Positions 26,899-35,327 of a stretch of 40,232 bases of DNA are shown here, piece after piece. A program made the translations under genes and the position numbers. The DNA is taken from contig CAYYGL010000017.1 of assembly GCA_964471235.1 (NCBI GenBank), forward strand, positions 1 through 40,232, given 5' to 3'. The notes beneath the pieces are model-generated. The model was not told the DNA's origin. It saw nothing but the letters and a program-made list of their open reading frames with translations, and did no database searches. Origin of the DNA: CAYYGL01 sp964471235 (GTDB lineage Bacteria; Calditrichota; Calditrichia; RBG-13-44-9; J075). Position 1 is the first letter of the stretch; the number at the start of each line of letters is the position of its first letter.

Positions 26899-29442
26899 AT
26901 GCTCAAAGAATTATCCGTTTCGATGCTCAATACACTGATGATACCGGTTCCGGCGGCGCTGCTTTTCTGGCTTGCAGCTTTTCTAACAATGTCCCCGGGT
27001 AATGCCGTTGCCGGAGATATCGGTAAGGTGCTTCCGGTGCTGGAATTCCCGGAAATCGGTCTGGATGACCCCGCCACTTACCAGGGCTATACCACCCGTT
27101 TCTTTCGGGATTCCCGGGGGAATGTGCTGCAAATTTACATCAAGCAATACAACGGCAGGTTGGTCAACCTCTGGGCAGATGCCGTCAATGAGAGCATCTC
27201 CTTTACGGCGCGGGATGATGAGGGCAATCCGGCCGCCCTGACCTGGCAATCATCGGGCGCTAAGGTCTGGGAATCCGGGCAGACCCGCTTTGTGGAATAC
27301 ACCCTGACCGCACCATCGAACATCCTGGAAATCGGCCATTTTCTGCTGGGGAGCATGCGGAAAGAGCGGGATTTTCAGTACTTCAAAAGACATCTACAAC
27401 CTTACAATTCCGAGCCCTTCATCGAGAATGAATTGACCGAACTCATTGGGCTGCTGGAAAAAATGCCGGAGGATATTCGTGCCCGCCATTTAAAATTGTT
27501 GAATGCCGGTAGCATTGACGAACTCCGGTCCCGCCTTACCCCGGTGATGACTTTCCGGGAAGATGACACCAGTCAGGTTGCCCGGATTTCCCAGACCACT
27601 TTTGACGGAAAAAATCACCTGCTATTGGAAATCCGTGTGAATCCCGCCCGGGCGGATTTAACCGTACGAGAGTATCGCCTGACCATACGCTCGACACACG
27701 GCTCACCGGTAACGGCTTCCGTTACGGTGGCAACAGACTCCCCGCCGCTCCATCCGCTAACCCGGCAGGAGATTTTTAACAACGATTTTTTTCGCTTTTA
27801 CGAAGCGGTGAAATCGGAGCAGGCAAAAGATGATCCGGGCACCCTTATCCGGTTTCGCCGCCTGGAACGGCAGGTAAAAAGCATGGAACTGATGTGCACC
27901 CGGGAAAAGTTGTTTGCCGGGCTGCCCAATTATGCTACTTACTTTGGCAGGGATATGATGATGTCTGCCCTGATGTTGGAACCGGTGGTGAAACCTGCCA
28001 TTCTGGAGCACGTGATTTCCTCAGTGTTGAAAAAATTGACGCCCTCCGGGGAAGTCAGTCACGAGGAAGGATTGGGTGGTCAGGCAATTAAAGAAAACGC
28101 TGCCAGGTATAACCGGCTGATGAAGCAATATCTGCAAGCCGAAAACGATGGTGGTGAAGCGGAACGGAGCAACCTCCTGACCTCTGCCCAAGCCATCCTA
28201 AGAGACCTCCAGCGGATAACCGAAAACTACATGATGATGGATGATGATTTTCAGCTCCCGGTTCTGGCGGCTCATTACCTGGGCAGGGCGGATATCTCCA
28301 TAGCGCAAAAGCGAAAATTCCTGCTGGAACCCCTCGCCGGGGATAATACGCCCCCCCGGCTGACGTACCTCCTGCGAAATTTAATATATGTGGCAAAAAT
28401 CTCCGCTCCTTATGCTACCAATCCGGTGCCCGGGAATTTAGTGAGTTTCCGTAAATTAGGGGAACACCGCTGGCATTCCGGCAGTTGGCGGGACAGCGGC
28501 GTCGGGTATGCCGGCGGGCGCTTTGCGATGGATATTAACGTTATCTGGGTACCGCAGGCATTAAAATCCTTGCAAAAAATTCTTTCCGTATTGGATGAAG
28601 CGGGAATCAACCTGAAAGATGCTCAACAGTCCATGAAAGGGTTTTCTCAAACAAAATTATCAGAATACATGCAACAGCCGGAAAAGTTGGAGCAGGCGCT
28701 GGCAACCTGGAGCAGGGCGGAACAGCATTTTGCGGTTCATCTAAATGCCCGGGAGGTGCAGAAACGGATTGCTGCCAAATTGGCCTGGCTGCCCGGAGAA
28801 GAAAGGGATTACTGGCAAACCATTCTATCCCAAACCCATGCCGCCGACCATGACATTTCTTTCCTTGCTCTCTCCCTGGACGAGAACGGCAGCCCTCTCC
28901 CCCTGCCCAATACCGATGTGGCTACCAGGCTGTTTCTGGAAGATTTTACCGCTAAGATTGTCCACAAGGTGATGAACGCCTCTGATGTGATTCAACGCTT
29001 GAAAATCGTTGTCACTCCCTACCCGGTGGGGCTGTTTATTGAAGGCGTGGGACCCGTGGTGGTAAATGATGCCTATGCCTCCCCGGAGGTGTGGGAGGGA
29101 TTCCGCAAGGATTTTTATCACTCTCCCCGGGTCATCTGGGGGCGTGAAGTAAATTTGTTCGTGTTGGGATTAATCCGGCAAATTCTGGCAGCAAGCAGTG
29201 ACGGTGGCAAACCGGTACCGGGGATTCCGGCAACCTACCTGGAAAAATTGAATGCCATGTTATGGAAAACCGTATCCGCCGTGGAAGCGTCCGGTTTAAA
29301 ACACAGTGAGTTGTGGACTTACCGGATTGAGGATGGCGTTCTGAAACCGGCGCGCTATCCAACCTCCACCGATATCCAGCTATGGAACCTGACCGACCTC
29401 TCCGTGCAGTACTTTTTGCACCGGATGGGTAGATTCCACTAA
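26899..29442 (+). CDS. exported six-hairpin (alpha/alpha)6-barrel glycosidase-like protein, family unassigned
   Basis: The 847-residue protein has a signal peptide (hydrophobic 13-30, likely cut near AVAGD at 36-40). Residues 40-290 look beta-rich; 290-847 are mostly helical. Four segments recall amylo-alpha-1,6-glucosidase and GH63-like barrels: YFGRDMMMSALML at 348, GEVSHEEGLGG at 384, DDDFQLPVLAAHYLG at 448, and SWRDSGVGYAGG at 529. E389 or E390 and D532 are therefore candidate catalytic acids. I cannot name a CAZy family. GGAGG sits 8 nt before the ATG, so the start is firm. Its place after GH97 suggests further trimming of the same alpha-glucan or glycan. An alternative is a non-catalytic carbohydrate-binding barrel. 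Confidence 0.7.
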   Translation: MLKELSVSMLNTLMIPVPAALLFWLAAFLTMSPGNAVAGDIGKVLPVLEFPEIGLDDPATYQGYTTRFFRDSRGNVLQIYIKQYNGRLVNLWADAVNESISFTARDDEGNPAALTWQSSGAKVWESGQTRFVEYTLTAPSNILEIGHFLLGSMRKERDFQYFKRHLQPYNSEPFIENELTELIGLLEKMPEDIRARHLKLLNAGSIDELRSRLTPVMTFREDDTSQVARISQTTFDGKNHLLLEIRVNPARADLTVREYRLTIRSTHGSPVTASVTVATDSPPLHPLTRQEIFNNDFFRFYEAVKSEQAKDDPGTLIRFRRLERQVKSMELMCTREKLFAGLPNYATYFGRDMMMSALMLEPVVKPAILEHVISSVLKKLTPSGEVSHEEGLGGQAIKENAARYNRLMKQYLQAENDGGEAERSNLLTSAQAILRDLQRITENYMMMDDDFQLPVLAAHYLGRADISIAQKRKFLLEPLAGDNTPPRLTYLLRNLIYVAKISAPYATNPVPGNLVSFRKLGEHRWHSGSWRDSGVGYAGGRFAMDINVIWVPQALKSLQKILSVLDEAGINLKDAQQSMKGFSQTKLSEYMQQPEKLEQALATWSRAEQHFAVHLNAREVQKRIAAKLAWLPGEERDYWQTILSQTHAADHDISFLALSLDENGSPLPLPNTDVATRLFLEDFTAKIVHKVMNASDVIQRLKIVVTPYPVGLFIEGVGPVVVNDAYASPEVWEGFRKDFYHSPRVIWGREVNLFVLGLIRQILAASSDGGKPVPGIPATYLEKLNAMLWKTVSAVEASGLKHSELWTYRIEDGVLKPARYPTSTDIQLWNLTDLSVQYFLHRMGRFH

Positions 29443-29483
29443 CCCGCACCTTGCAAGAATTTTATCCTCTGAGCAATTACCGG

Positions 29484-29512
29484 TTGAGTCTTTCCACTTT
29501 TTGGGTTATCTT
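29484..29512 (+). promoter_or_regulatory. possible sigma70-type promoter before the propeller/phosphoesterase pair
   Basis: TTGAGT and TATCTT are 17 bp apart, each matching four of six consensus bases, about 30 bp upstream of the start at 29542. The same TATCTT -10 appears before the uridine kinase gene. This is a prediction from pattern only. Confidence 0.3.
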
Positions 29513-29541
29513 TAATAGAATTTGCAACCAGGGTGTTACAG

Positions 29542-31350
29542 ATGAATGATGTCTTTAAAAGTGCATTCGCACATGCTCCCATAACCGCTTTCCGTTTTTT
29601 TTCATTGGTTCTTGTCATAGGATTCATCTATACCGGTTGCTCTCAACAGGAGAACCGGGCAGAATCTCACGGTACCCCAACATTGGTATTCGAGAATCGG
29701 CTGGATTCCGCCGGAATTGATTTTCAGCATTTCGGGGAACGTCACCGCTGGTGTGAAATTGGTCCCCAGGTGCAGGGGATTTCCACCAATGAAGGAATCG
29801 AACTGGCGCTTTTTGATAATCCGGAAGAGTTTGCCAACCGCCACCTGATTCGCATGAACGGATCGGGCGCCGCCTGGCTGGATTATGATAACGACGGCGA
29901 TTGGGATTTATACCTGGTCAATGGCGCCGGGGGCGAGAACGTTACCAATGCCCTCTATAAAAACAACGGGGATGGCACGTTTACATCCCAGCCGGCAAGC
30001 TGCGGAGTGCTGGATACCGGCGAAGGGATGGCGGTTGCCGCGGCAGATTACAACAATGATGGCTTTACCGACCTGTTTATCACCAATTACGGCGGTTTTG
30101 AACTCTATAAAAATAACGGCAATGGCACCTTCACTAAGGTGACCTCAAAAGCGTTTGGGAATCAGGTGAAAAAATGGTGGTATGGCGGGGCAAGCTGGGG
30201 GGATTATGACAAAGACGGCTACCTCGATCTTTATGTCTGCGGGTATGTGGATTTGTCGAAGCGCCCGCGGGATACCGATTTGCGATTTCCCATGGATTTT
30301 GAAGGATTTCCCAATACGCTTTTTCATAATAATGGAGACGGTACGTTTACCGACGTGACTGCCAGCGCCCGGGTAGGGGATGCCTATCGAAAATCCATGC
30401 AAGCCCTGTTTGCCGATTTTAACGAAGACGGCTGGGTGGATATCTTTGTCACCAATGATACCGACCCTAATTCTCTTTACCTGAACCGGGGAGATGGCAG
30501 TTTTAAAGAATTCTCCGGTCCCAGCGGTACCAGCAGTACCGACGGCTCCATGGGCGTTGCTTACGGCGATTATAACGGCGATGGGAAAATGGACCTCTAC
30601 ATCTCCAATTATACCGGTGAAGCCGATATCCTCTTAAAAATGGTCGATAACCAGAGTTCCAATGACGGCAAGCTGCGGAATGTGATTTTCAACAGCGATT
30701 TTAATTCACCGATTGTATTAAAGCGCACCTGGGATAAAGTAGGGTGGGGGACCGGATTGTTTGATTTTGACTGTGATGGCGACCTGGACTTGTTTGTTGC
30801 CAACGGTCACTTAAATGCCGTTAGCGGGGACAATCGGGATGAATTATTATTTTTTGAGAATGATGGCTCCGGGGTTTTTCGTGATTTTTCAGAACAGACT
30901 CATGTGACGGCTGCCGGCAAACGGATTTACCGCAGCGCCATTTTTGCGGATTATGACAACGATGGAAAAGTGGATGTTTACGTGGTGAACAATGGTGAAA
31001 AGAGCTATGATGCCAGGGAAGATCGAACCGGGGTTTTGTTAAAGAACCTGTGTAACAATGGGAATCACTGGCTGAAGGTACGGCTCCAGGGCACCAAAAG
31101 CAATCGCGATGGCTATGGCGCCCGGGTAAAACTGACCACCAACGGAAAGACACAGGTACGGGAGTTGGTCTCCGGTGTCGGGTATTTCTCCACAAACGCC
31201 AAAGAGCTCTACTTCGGTGTGGGGAACGCCTCCAAAATCGATCGATTGGAAATTACCTGGCTGAGCGGTATCTCCCAAACTTTTGATAACCTTAAAACCG
31301 ATCAAACCATTCTATTGATTGAGGGGCAACCCCGGATAAAGAAATTATAG
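29542..31350 (+). CDS. FG-GAP seven-bladed propeller lipoprotein with C-terminal ASPIC/UnbV domain
   Basis: The 602-residue protein has a long signal peptide ending in a lipobox (IYTGC, Cys33). Seven calcium loops are present: DYDNDGDWD, DYNNDGFTD, DYDKDGYLD, DFNEDGWVD, DYNGDGKMD, DFDCDGDLD and DYDNDGKVD. An ASPIC/UnbV domain runs from about 507 (NHWLKVRLQG) to 596. It has the same plan as the 13848-15653 protein. A GTG lies three codons upstream, but ATG 29542 has AGGG at the right distance. The metallophosphoesterase gene starts 2 bp after its stop, so the two are probably co-translated. The ligand is unknown. Confidence 0.88.
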   Translation: MNDVFKSAFAHAPITAFRFFSLVLVIGFIYTGCSQQENRAESHGTPTLVFENRLDSAGIDFQHFGERHRWCEIGPQVQGISTNEGIELALFDNPEEFANRHLIRMNGSGAAWLDYDNDGDWDLYLVNGAGGENVTNALYKNNGDGTFTSQPASCGVLDTGEGMAVAAADYNNDGFTDLFITNYGGFELYKNNGNGTFTKVTSKAFGNQVKKWWYGGASWGDYDKDGYLDLYVCGYVDLSKRPRDTDLRFPMDFEGFPNTLFHNNGDGTFTDVTASARVGDAYRKSMQALFADFNEDGWVDIFVTNDTDPNSLYLNRGDGSFKEFSGPSGTSSTDGSMGVAYGDYNGDGKMDLYISNYTGEADILLKMVDNQSSNDGKLRNVIFNSDFNSPIVLKRTWDKVGWGTGLFDFDCDGDLDLFVANGHLNAVSGDNRDELLFFENDGSGVFRDFSEQTHVTAAGKRIYRSAIFADYDNDGKVDVYVVNNGEKSYDAREDRTGVLLKNLCNNGNHWLKVRLQGTKSNRDGYGARVKLTTNGKTQVRELVSGVGYFSTNAKELYFGVGNASKIDRLEITWLSGISQTFDNLKTDQTILLIEGQPRIKKL

Positions 31351-31352
31351 GT

Positions 31353-32576
31353 ATGCCGCTATTTTTCATCATTGTTATCAGTATTCTATCCCTCATTTAC
31401 GGATACATCGGGTGGCGGTTCATCATCCCCGCTCAACTGCATCCGCCCTGGAATTGGTTTGCCTGGGCAATCCTGATCATTTTTCTCATCCTTCCGTTTA
31501 TCTCCCTCTTTTTCAGAAGCAGCACCCAATCTTCTTCCTGGAATGATGCTCTCGCCTGGATTGCCTACCTGGGGATGGGATTCCTGTTCCTGTTGTTTAC
31601 GGTTCTGTTAATTCGGGATTTGGGATGGTTGGTGGTTACCGCGTTCCGGAATAGCGTTCTTTATATTGGTGGGTTGTTGAATTCGGGAGCGCACCATATT
31701 GTTGCTACCGACCCGGCACGACGCCGCTTTTTGACCAACATGATGAATCTGGGCGTACTGGGTGTTGCCGCCACTCTCACGGCTTACGGGGTTTATCAAG
31801 CCCGAAGGCGACCGGCTGTAGTGGGAATCCCGATTGCCATTCCGGAGCTACCGACGGATTTACACGGATTTCGGATCGTGCAGATTACCGATATCCATGT
31901 GGGTTTGACAGTAAAAAAAGATTGGGTAGAAACGGTTGTGGAGATGGTGAATGATCTTGCTCCGGATTTAATTGTGTTCACCGGGGATTTAGCAGACGGT
32001 TCGGTACCCCGGCTGCGCCCGGAAGTGCTGCCGCTTATTGATTTGGCGGCGCCCCATGGGTGCTATTTTGTTACCGGCAATCATGAGTATTATTCCGGAG
32101 CCGAAGCCTGGGTAGAAGAAATCCAACGCCTGGGGCTATGGATATTGATAAATGAACACCGCATTATCCGGGAAGGCAACGGGCGAATTTTGTTAGCCGG
32201 GATTACCGATTACACCGGCGGTCAGTTCCTGCCGTCGCACAAATCGGATCCCCGGGCGGCGTATGCCGGAGCCCCGCCGGCTAATGTGAATATTTTATTA
32301 GCTCATCAACCGCGCAGCGTTTTTGAAGCGGCGAAAATCGGGTTTGACCTGATGATCTCCGGGCACACCCATGGCGGGCAGTTCTTTCCCTGGAATTTTC
32401 TGGTTCCCCTGGAGCAGCCTTATCTTGCCGGATTGCATAACCATCCGGTGGAAAAGGGAGAAGGATACGTGTATGTGAGCCAGGGCACCGGTTACTGGGG
32501 TCCTCCAATTCGTCTGGGCACTCGTTCGGAGATTACGGTTTTCACCCTCCTAAGAAAAGCAGAACCTTCCGTCTGA
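31353..32576 (+). CDS. membrane-tethered calcineurin-like metallophosphoesterase
   Basis: The 407-residue protein has hydrophobic segments at about 3-22, 36-54, 68-88 and 130-148, then a metallophosphoesterase domain from about 170. Metal ligands are visible in order: D180 and H182 (TDIH), D212 (TGDLAD), N243-H244 (GNHE), H318 (LAHQP), and H338 with H340 (SGHTHGG). The plan matches YkuE/YaeI-type phosphodiesterases; some of that group act on lipid substrates such as UDP-diacylglucosamine, which cannot be confirmed here. It starts 2 bp after the propeller gene and ends at the terminator closing the plus-strand block. Confidence 0.88.
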   Translation: MPLFFIIVISILSLIYGYIGWRFIIPAQLHPPWNWFAWAILIIFLILPFISLFFRSSTQSSSWNDALAWIAYLGMGFLFLLFTVLLIRDLGWLVVTAFRNSVLYIGGLLNSGAHHIVATDPARRRFLTNMMNLGVLGVAATLTAYGVYQARRRPAVVGIPIAIPELPTDLHGFRIVQITDIHVGLTVKKDWVETVVEMVNDLAPDLIVFTGDLADGSVPRLRPEVLPLIDLAAPHGCYFVTGNHEYYSGAEAWVEEIQRLGLWILINEHRIIREGNGRILLAGITDYTGGQFLPSHKSDPRAAYAGAPPANVNILLAHQPRSVFEAAKIGFDLMISGHTHGGQFFPWNFLVPLEQPYLAGLHNHPVEKGEGYVYVSQGTGYWGPPIRLGTRSEITVFTLLRKAEPSV

Positions 32577-32577
32577 G

Positions 32578-32609
32578 AAGAACCGTGACTGTGGAATGGT
32601 TCTTTTTTT
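32578..32609 (+). terminator. rho-independent terminator ending the plus-strand block
   Basis: AAGAACC (32578-32584) pairs with GGTTCTT (32598-32604) around a 13-nt loop, and T continues to 32609. The T-run overlaps the stop codon of the convergent minus-strand gene. The minus strand lacks a good T-run after the stem, so it works best on plus-strand transcripts. Confidence 0.75.
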
Positions 32610-33618
32610 ACCGGCTGCGGTACTCCTCTAATAACTCCCGGTATTCCTCAGCACACTCATCAATCCGCTTTAAAAACTCCGACGCATCTTCGATATAGCC
32701 CATTTTTTCCACAAAGGTAAAAAATCCCTGGAAAGAACGGATCAGTAAATCCTCCTGCTCCGGTGTGGCGGTTACCTTTCGGATAAAAAAATCCAAGATG
32801 AATTCTTCCATATCATCTGCGGTGCAGGTCCACAAATTGTGTGCTTGATATTCGCGCAGGAAGTAAGCCAAAAAAGTGTTTACATTAGCGCTGAGTGCTT
32901 CCACTGCCTTTTCCGTAACACCCTGCTGCTTCAGGGAGCGTGCGTAGAGATCAACCAGCCAAGCCTGGTATTGATTTAACAGTTCCAACTCCGGGTTGTC
33001 AGGCGAAAGGTAGTCAATTCGATCGAACTTGTCTTTTAGTGCGGCGTGCCATGTTTGCTGTTGTGCGGCTTCTTCCTCGGTAATCAAAGCGGAAATCTGG
33101 TCGGGATCAAAATCCGGGAGTTCGTAATCGACTTTGGTTAAGGAGGAGGTGATTTCGGCTTCCACCGCTGCTCTTAATTCCGCCTCGCTGAATCGATTTT
33201 TTTCTTCTTCGGTATGCTTCTCGGGAAAATAATAGATGTGGCGTTTCAGCATATAATCTACGAACTCATTGAATTCCATGGTTAACGTGGGGATGGCCGT
33301 ATACAGGGCTTCTGCTTCCCGAAGTAATTTTCCTCGTTTTTCCGGTTCACGAATAATAAACGCATTCCAGAGCGCTTGAGTCAGGGGTAAAAGTAGCTGA
33401 AGTTCACTTTCGCTTTCTACATTTGTGATCAACGGATGAGCAAATGTCATCATTTGTTTGGCAAAGCCTATAGTGCCGGGAGGGAGATTCGGGGGCAACC
33501 CCGGATAACGCTCAGTCTTGCGGGGCATTTTTTTGCGAAGTGCTTTTTTTCGTACGCGTTGTTTCAATGCTTTTGCCTGTTTGCGTTTTTGCACCTGTTT
33601 TTTCTTTTTCTTTGCCAT
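32608..33618 (-). CDS. hypothetical helical protein with lysine/arginine-rich N-terminus
   Basis: The 336-residue protein starts with a basic tract (MAKKKKKQVQKRKQAKALKQ and on to about residue 38). An acidic, helix-rich body follows, with no signal peptide or membrane segment. ATG 33618 follows AGGGA at about 8 nt; a TTG one codon upstream is less likely. I recognise no domain. The basic tail suggests contact with nucleic acid, ribosome or membrane phospholipid, but nothing in the body confirms this. It is the last gene of the pgsA-punA transcript, 16 bp after punA. Confidence 0.75.
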   Translation of the reverse strand: MAKKKKKQVQKRKQAKALKQRVRKKALRKKMPRKTERYPGLPPNLPPGTIGFAKQMMTFAHPLITNVESESELQLLLPLTQALWNAFIIREPEKRGKLLREAEALYTAIPTLTMEFNEFVDYMLKRHIYYFPEKHTEEEKNRFSEAELRAAVEAEITSSLTKVDYELPDFDPDQISALITEEEAAQQQTWHAALKDKFDRIDYLSPDNPELELLNQYQAWLVDLYARSLKQQGVTEKAVEALSANVNTFLAYFLREYQAHNLWTCTADDMEEFILDFFIRKVTATPEQEDLLIRSFQGFFTFVEKMGYIEDASEFLKRIDECAEEYRELLEEYRSR

Positions 33619-33634
33619 CAAGTTATCCCTGTTA

Positions 33635-34480
33635 TTATTCGGTTACGTTATCCATTCTCACAATCACTTCTCCCACCAGTTTCTGGAATTTGGATTTCAC
33701 CTGGTTGGCAATTTCGGTGACTTCTTCATGGGAAAGGGGTTTATTGCTCATGCCGGTTGCCAGGTTGGTAATGCAGGAGATCCCCGCCACTTTAATCCCC
33801 CGTGCCCGGGCAACCAATACTTCCGGCACGGTGGACATGCTGGCAGCATCTCCACCTATCCGACGAATCATCCGAACTTCCGCCGCCGTTTCATACGTGG
33901 GACCGCTGGAGACGAACAACACCCCCTTGCGAATGGGGATGCCCAATTCCCAGGCGGTGTCTTCAATCAAATCAATGTAAGGTGGGTGGTAATCGTCGTG
34001 CATATCCGGGAAGCGGCTTTCCGGGGGCACCACGGGACCGGTTAACGGATTGCGAAACAGGAAGTTAATATGATCCACGATGATCATCAAATCCCCGGGG
34101 CGGAAACGTGGGTTGATGCCCCCGGCGGCATTGGTGACCAGCAATTTGGATATCCCCAGTAACGACATCAGTCGGACCACGTATGCCACTTTTTCAATCG
34201 GATGCCCCTCGTAAAAGTGGGTGCGACCCTGAACGGCTAACACCGGCACATCGCCTACATCTCCAAACACCAGGTAGCCGGCATGACCGGCAACGGTGGA
34301 TTGGGGATAATGGGGGATTTTCGCTGTGGAAATACGTTCGCGGTTGGAAAGGGTATCGGCAAAATCTCCTAAACCGGAGCCCAGGATAAGCCCTACCCGG
34401 GCAGTTCGGGAAATGGATTGACGAATGTAAGCCAGACTTTCCTGAAGTTGTTCCTCAATGGAAATCGGACGAGCGGACAT
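33635..34480 (-). CDS. punA: purine nucleoside phosphorylase (trimeric, inosine/guanosine type)
   Basis: The 281-residue cytoplasmic enzyme splits purine (deoxy)nucleosides with phosphate to base and (deoxy)ribose 1-phosphate. Family motifs seen are the phosphate loop LGSGLG at 33-38, GRTHFYEG at 85-92, TNAAGGINP from 116, SSGPTYET, MSTVPEV and the purine-site TNLATG. The length fits the trimeric class, and the longer chain with these motifs rules out the hexameric DeoD type. AAGG for its start lies in the last codons of the upstream phosphatidyltransferase gene, so translation is coupled. With udk, tdk and nupC it makes this a nucleoside-salvage neighbourhood. Confidence 0.95.
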   Translation of the reverse strand: MSARPISIEEQLQESLAYIRQSISRTARVGLILGSGLGDFADTLSNRERISTAKIPHYPQSTVAGHAGYLVFGDVGDVPVLAVQGRTHFYEGHPIEKVAYVVRLMSLLGISKLLVTNAAGGINPRFRPGDLMIIVDHINFLFRNPLTGPVVPPESRFPDMHDDYHPPYIDLIEDTAWELGIPIRKGVLFVSSGPTYETAAEVRMIRRIGGDAASMSTVPEVLVARARGIKVAGISCITNLATGMSNKPLSHEEVTEIANQVKSKFQKLVGEVIVRMDNVTE

Positions 34481-34485
34481 GGGAG

Positions 34486-35121
34486 TTACCTTTCCGTGGA
34501 TTTTTGTTTTAATGTGTTTAAAAACCGATACGCATAGAATAATGATGAGATCCCAATCGCCAGAACGGAGAGAAGCAACAGGGGATATTGGAGGGGGTAA
34601 ATTTCCAATAGATAGACAAGGAACAGAAATGCCAGGATGGTGACCGCAATTTTGCCCGGCATGGCAGAAGGAACAACATACGGAAGCCGGCTCATCAGCA
34701 TCAGGGAACCCAGAACAATGGCTATATCCCGACCGATAATTAACGCCATGACCCAGAAAGGCAAACCGTATTCCTGATAGAGCGCAAATACGCCCAGCCC
34801 GGTCCCAACTTTATCTGCAAGCGGGTCCAGAACTTTTCCCAACTCACTGACCTGGTTGAGTCGGCGGGCAAAATAGCCATCTAAAAAGTCGGTTAGGATC
34901 AACAGCACTGCTGCCCATAGGGCAGTCCAGGATTGGTGGTGAATGGTCAGGTAATACAGGTAGAAACTGCCCAGGAGCCGCAATAAACTCAACCCGTTGG
35001 AGATGGTATAGACTTTTCCCTTTGCGAATAATTTTTGGGTAAGTGTTTCCGATGCCACGTTTTGCCGCTTCCTTTGTAAAATTTTTTTGTCACTATTCAG
35101 CTTTATGCCCGTTTGTGTCAT
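34486..35121 (-). CDS. pgsA: CDP-alcohol phosphatidyltransferase (phosphatidylglycerophosphate synthase-like)
   Basis: This 211-residue membrane enzyme joins CDP-diacylglycerol to an alcohol, probably glycerol 3-phosphate. The full signature DGx2ARx8Gx3Dx3D is present from LDGYFARRL to KVLDPLAD (about residues 89-111). Several hydrophobic helices surround it. The first 35 residues are polar and longer than in most PgsA proteins. A GTG at 35058 preceded by AGGAAG would remove 21 of them and is a good alternative start. The alcohol cannot be read from the motif, so phosphatidylinositol or other synthases remain possible. It lies 5 bp upstream of punA. Confidence 0.85.
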   Translation of the reverse strand: MTQTGIKLNSDKKILQRKRQNVASETLTQKLFAKGKVYTISNGLSLLRLLGSFYLYYLTIHHQSWTALWAAVLLILTDFLDGYFARRLNQVSELGKVLDPLADKVGTGLGVFALYQEYGLPFWVMALIIGRDIAIVLGSLMLMSRLPYVVPSAMPGKIAVTILAFLFLVYLLEIYPLQYPLLLLSVLAIGISSLFYAYRFLNTLKQKSTER

Positions 35122-35169
35122 TCCGGGTTCCGGTATTTTTCCGCGTATTGCAGTAGTAATCTGAAATGA

Positions 35170-35226
35170 ACCTCACCCATCCCCACCCCAACCCCGTTTT
35201 TTGGGGCGGGAGGGGTTGGGTGAGGT
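35170..35226. repeat. C/G-rich imperfect palindrome between sppA and pgsA
   Basis: ACCTCACCCA at the left and TGGGTGAGGT at the right form a perfect 10-bp outer stem. The C-rich and G-rich inner parts pair with a few mismatches around a T-run. It resembles the CCTCACCC...GGGTGAGG dispersed palindromes found in many bacterial genomes. An A-run, not a T-run, follows on the plus strand, so it is not a normal terminator. Confidence 0.65.
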
Positions 35227-35327
35227 GAAAAAAACAACCACTTAACGAAGCATAAGAACAAATGAAATATAAAGCATAAAATTTGCAGGCAAAGCTGAAT
35301 AGTTACATTTTTTTTAAGCCATTGGAG

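Noticed and set aside
35170..35226. Rho-independent terminator after sppA
   Set aside because: The stem is strong but an A-run, not a T-run, follows on the plus strand, and no T-run follows on the minus strand; I list it as a repeat.
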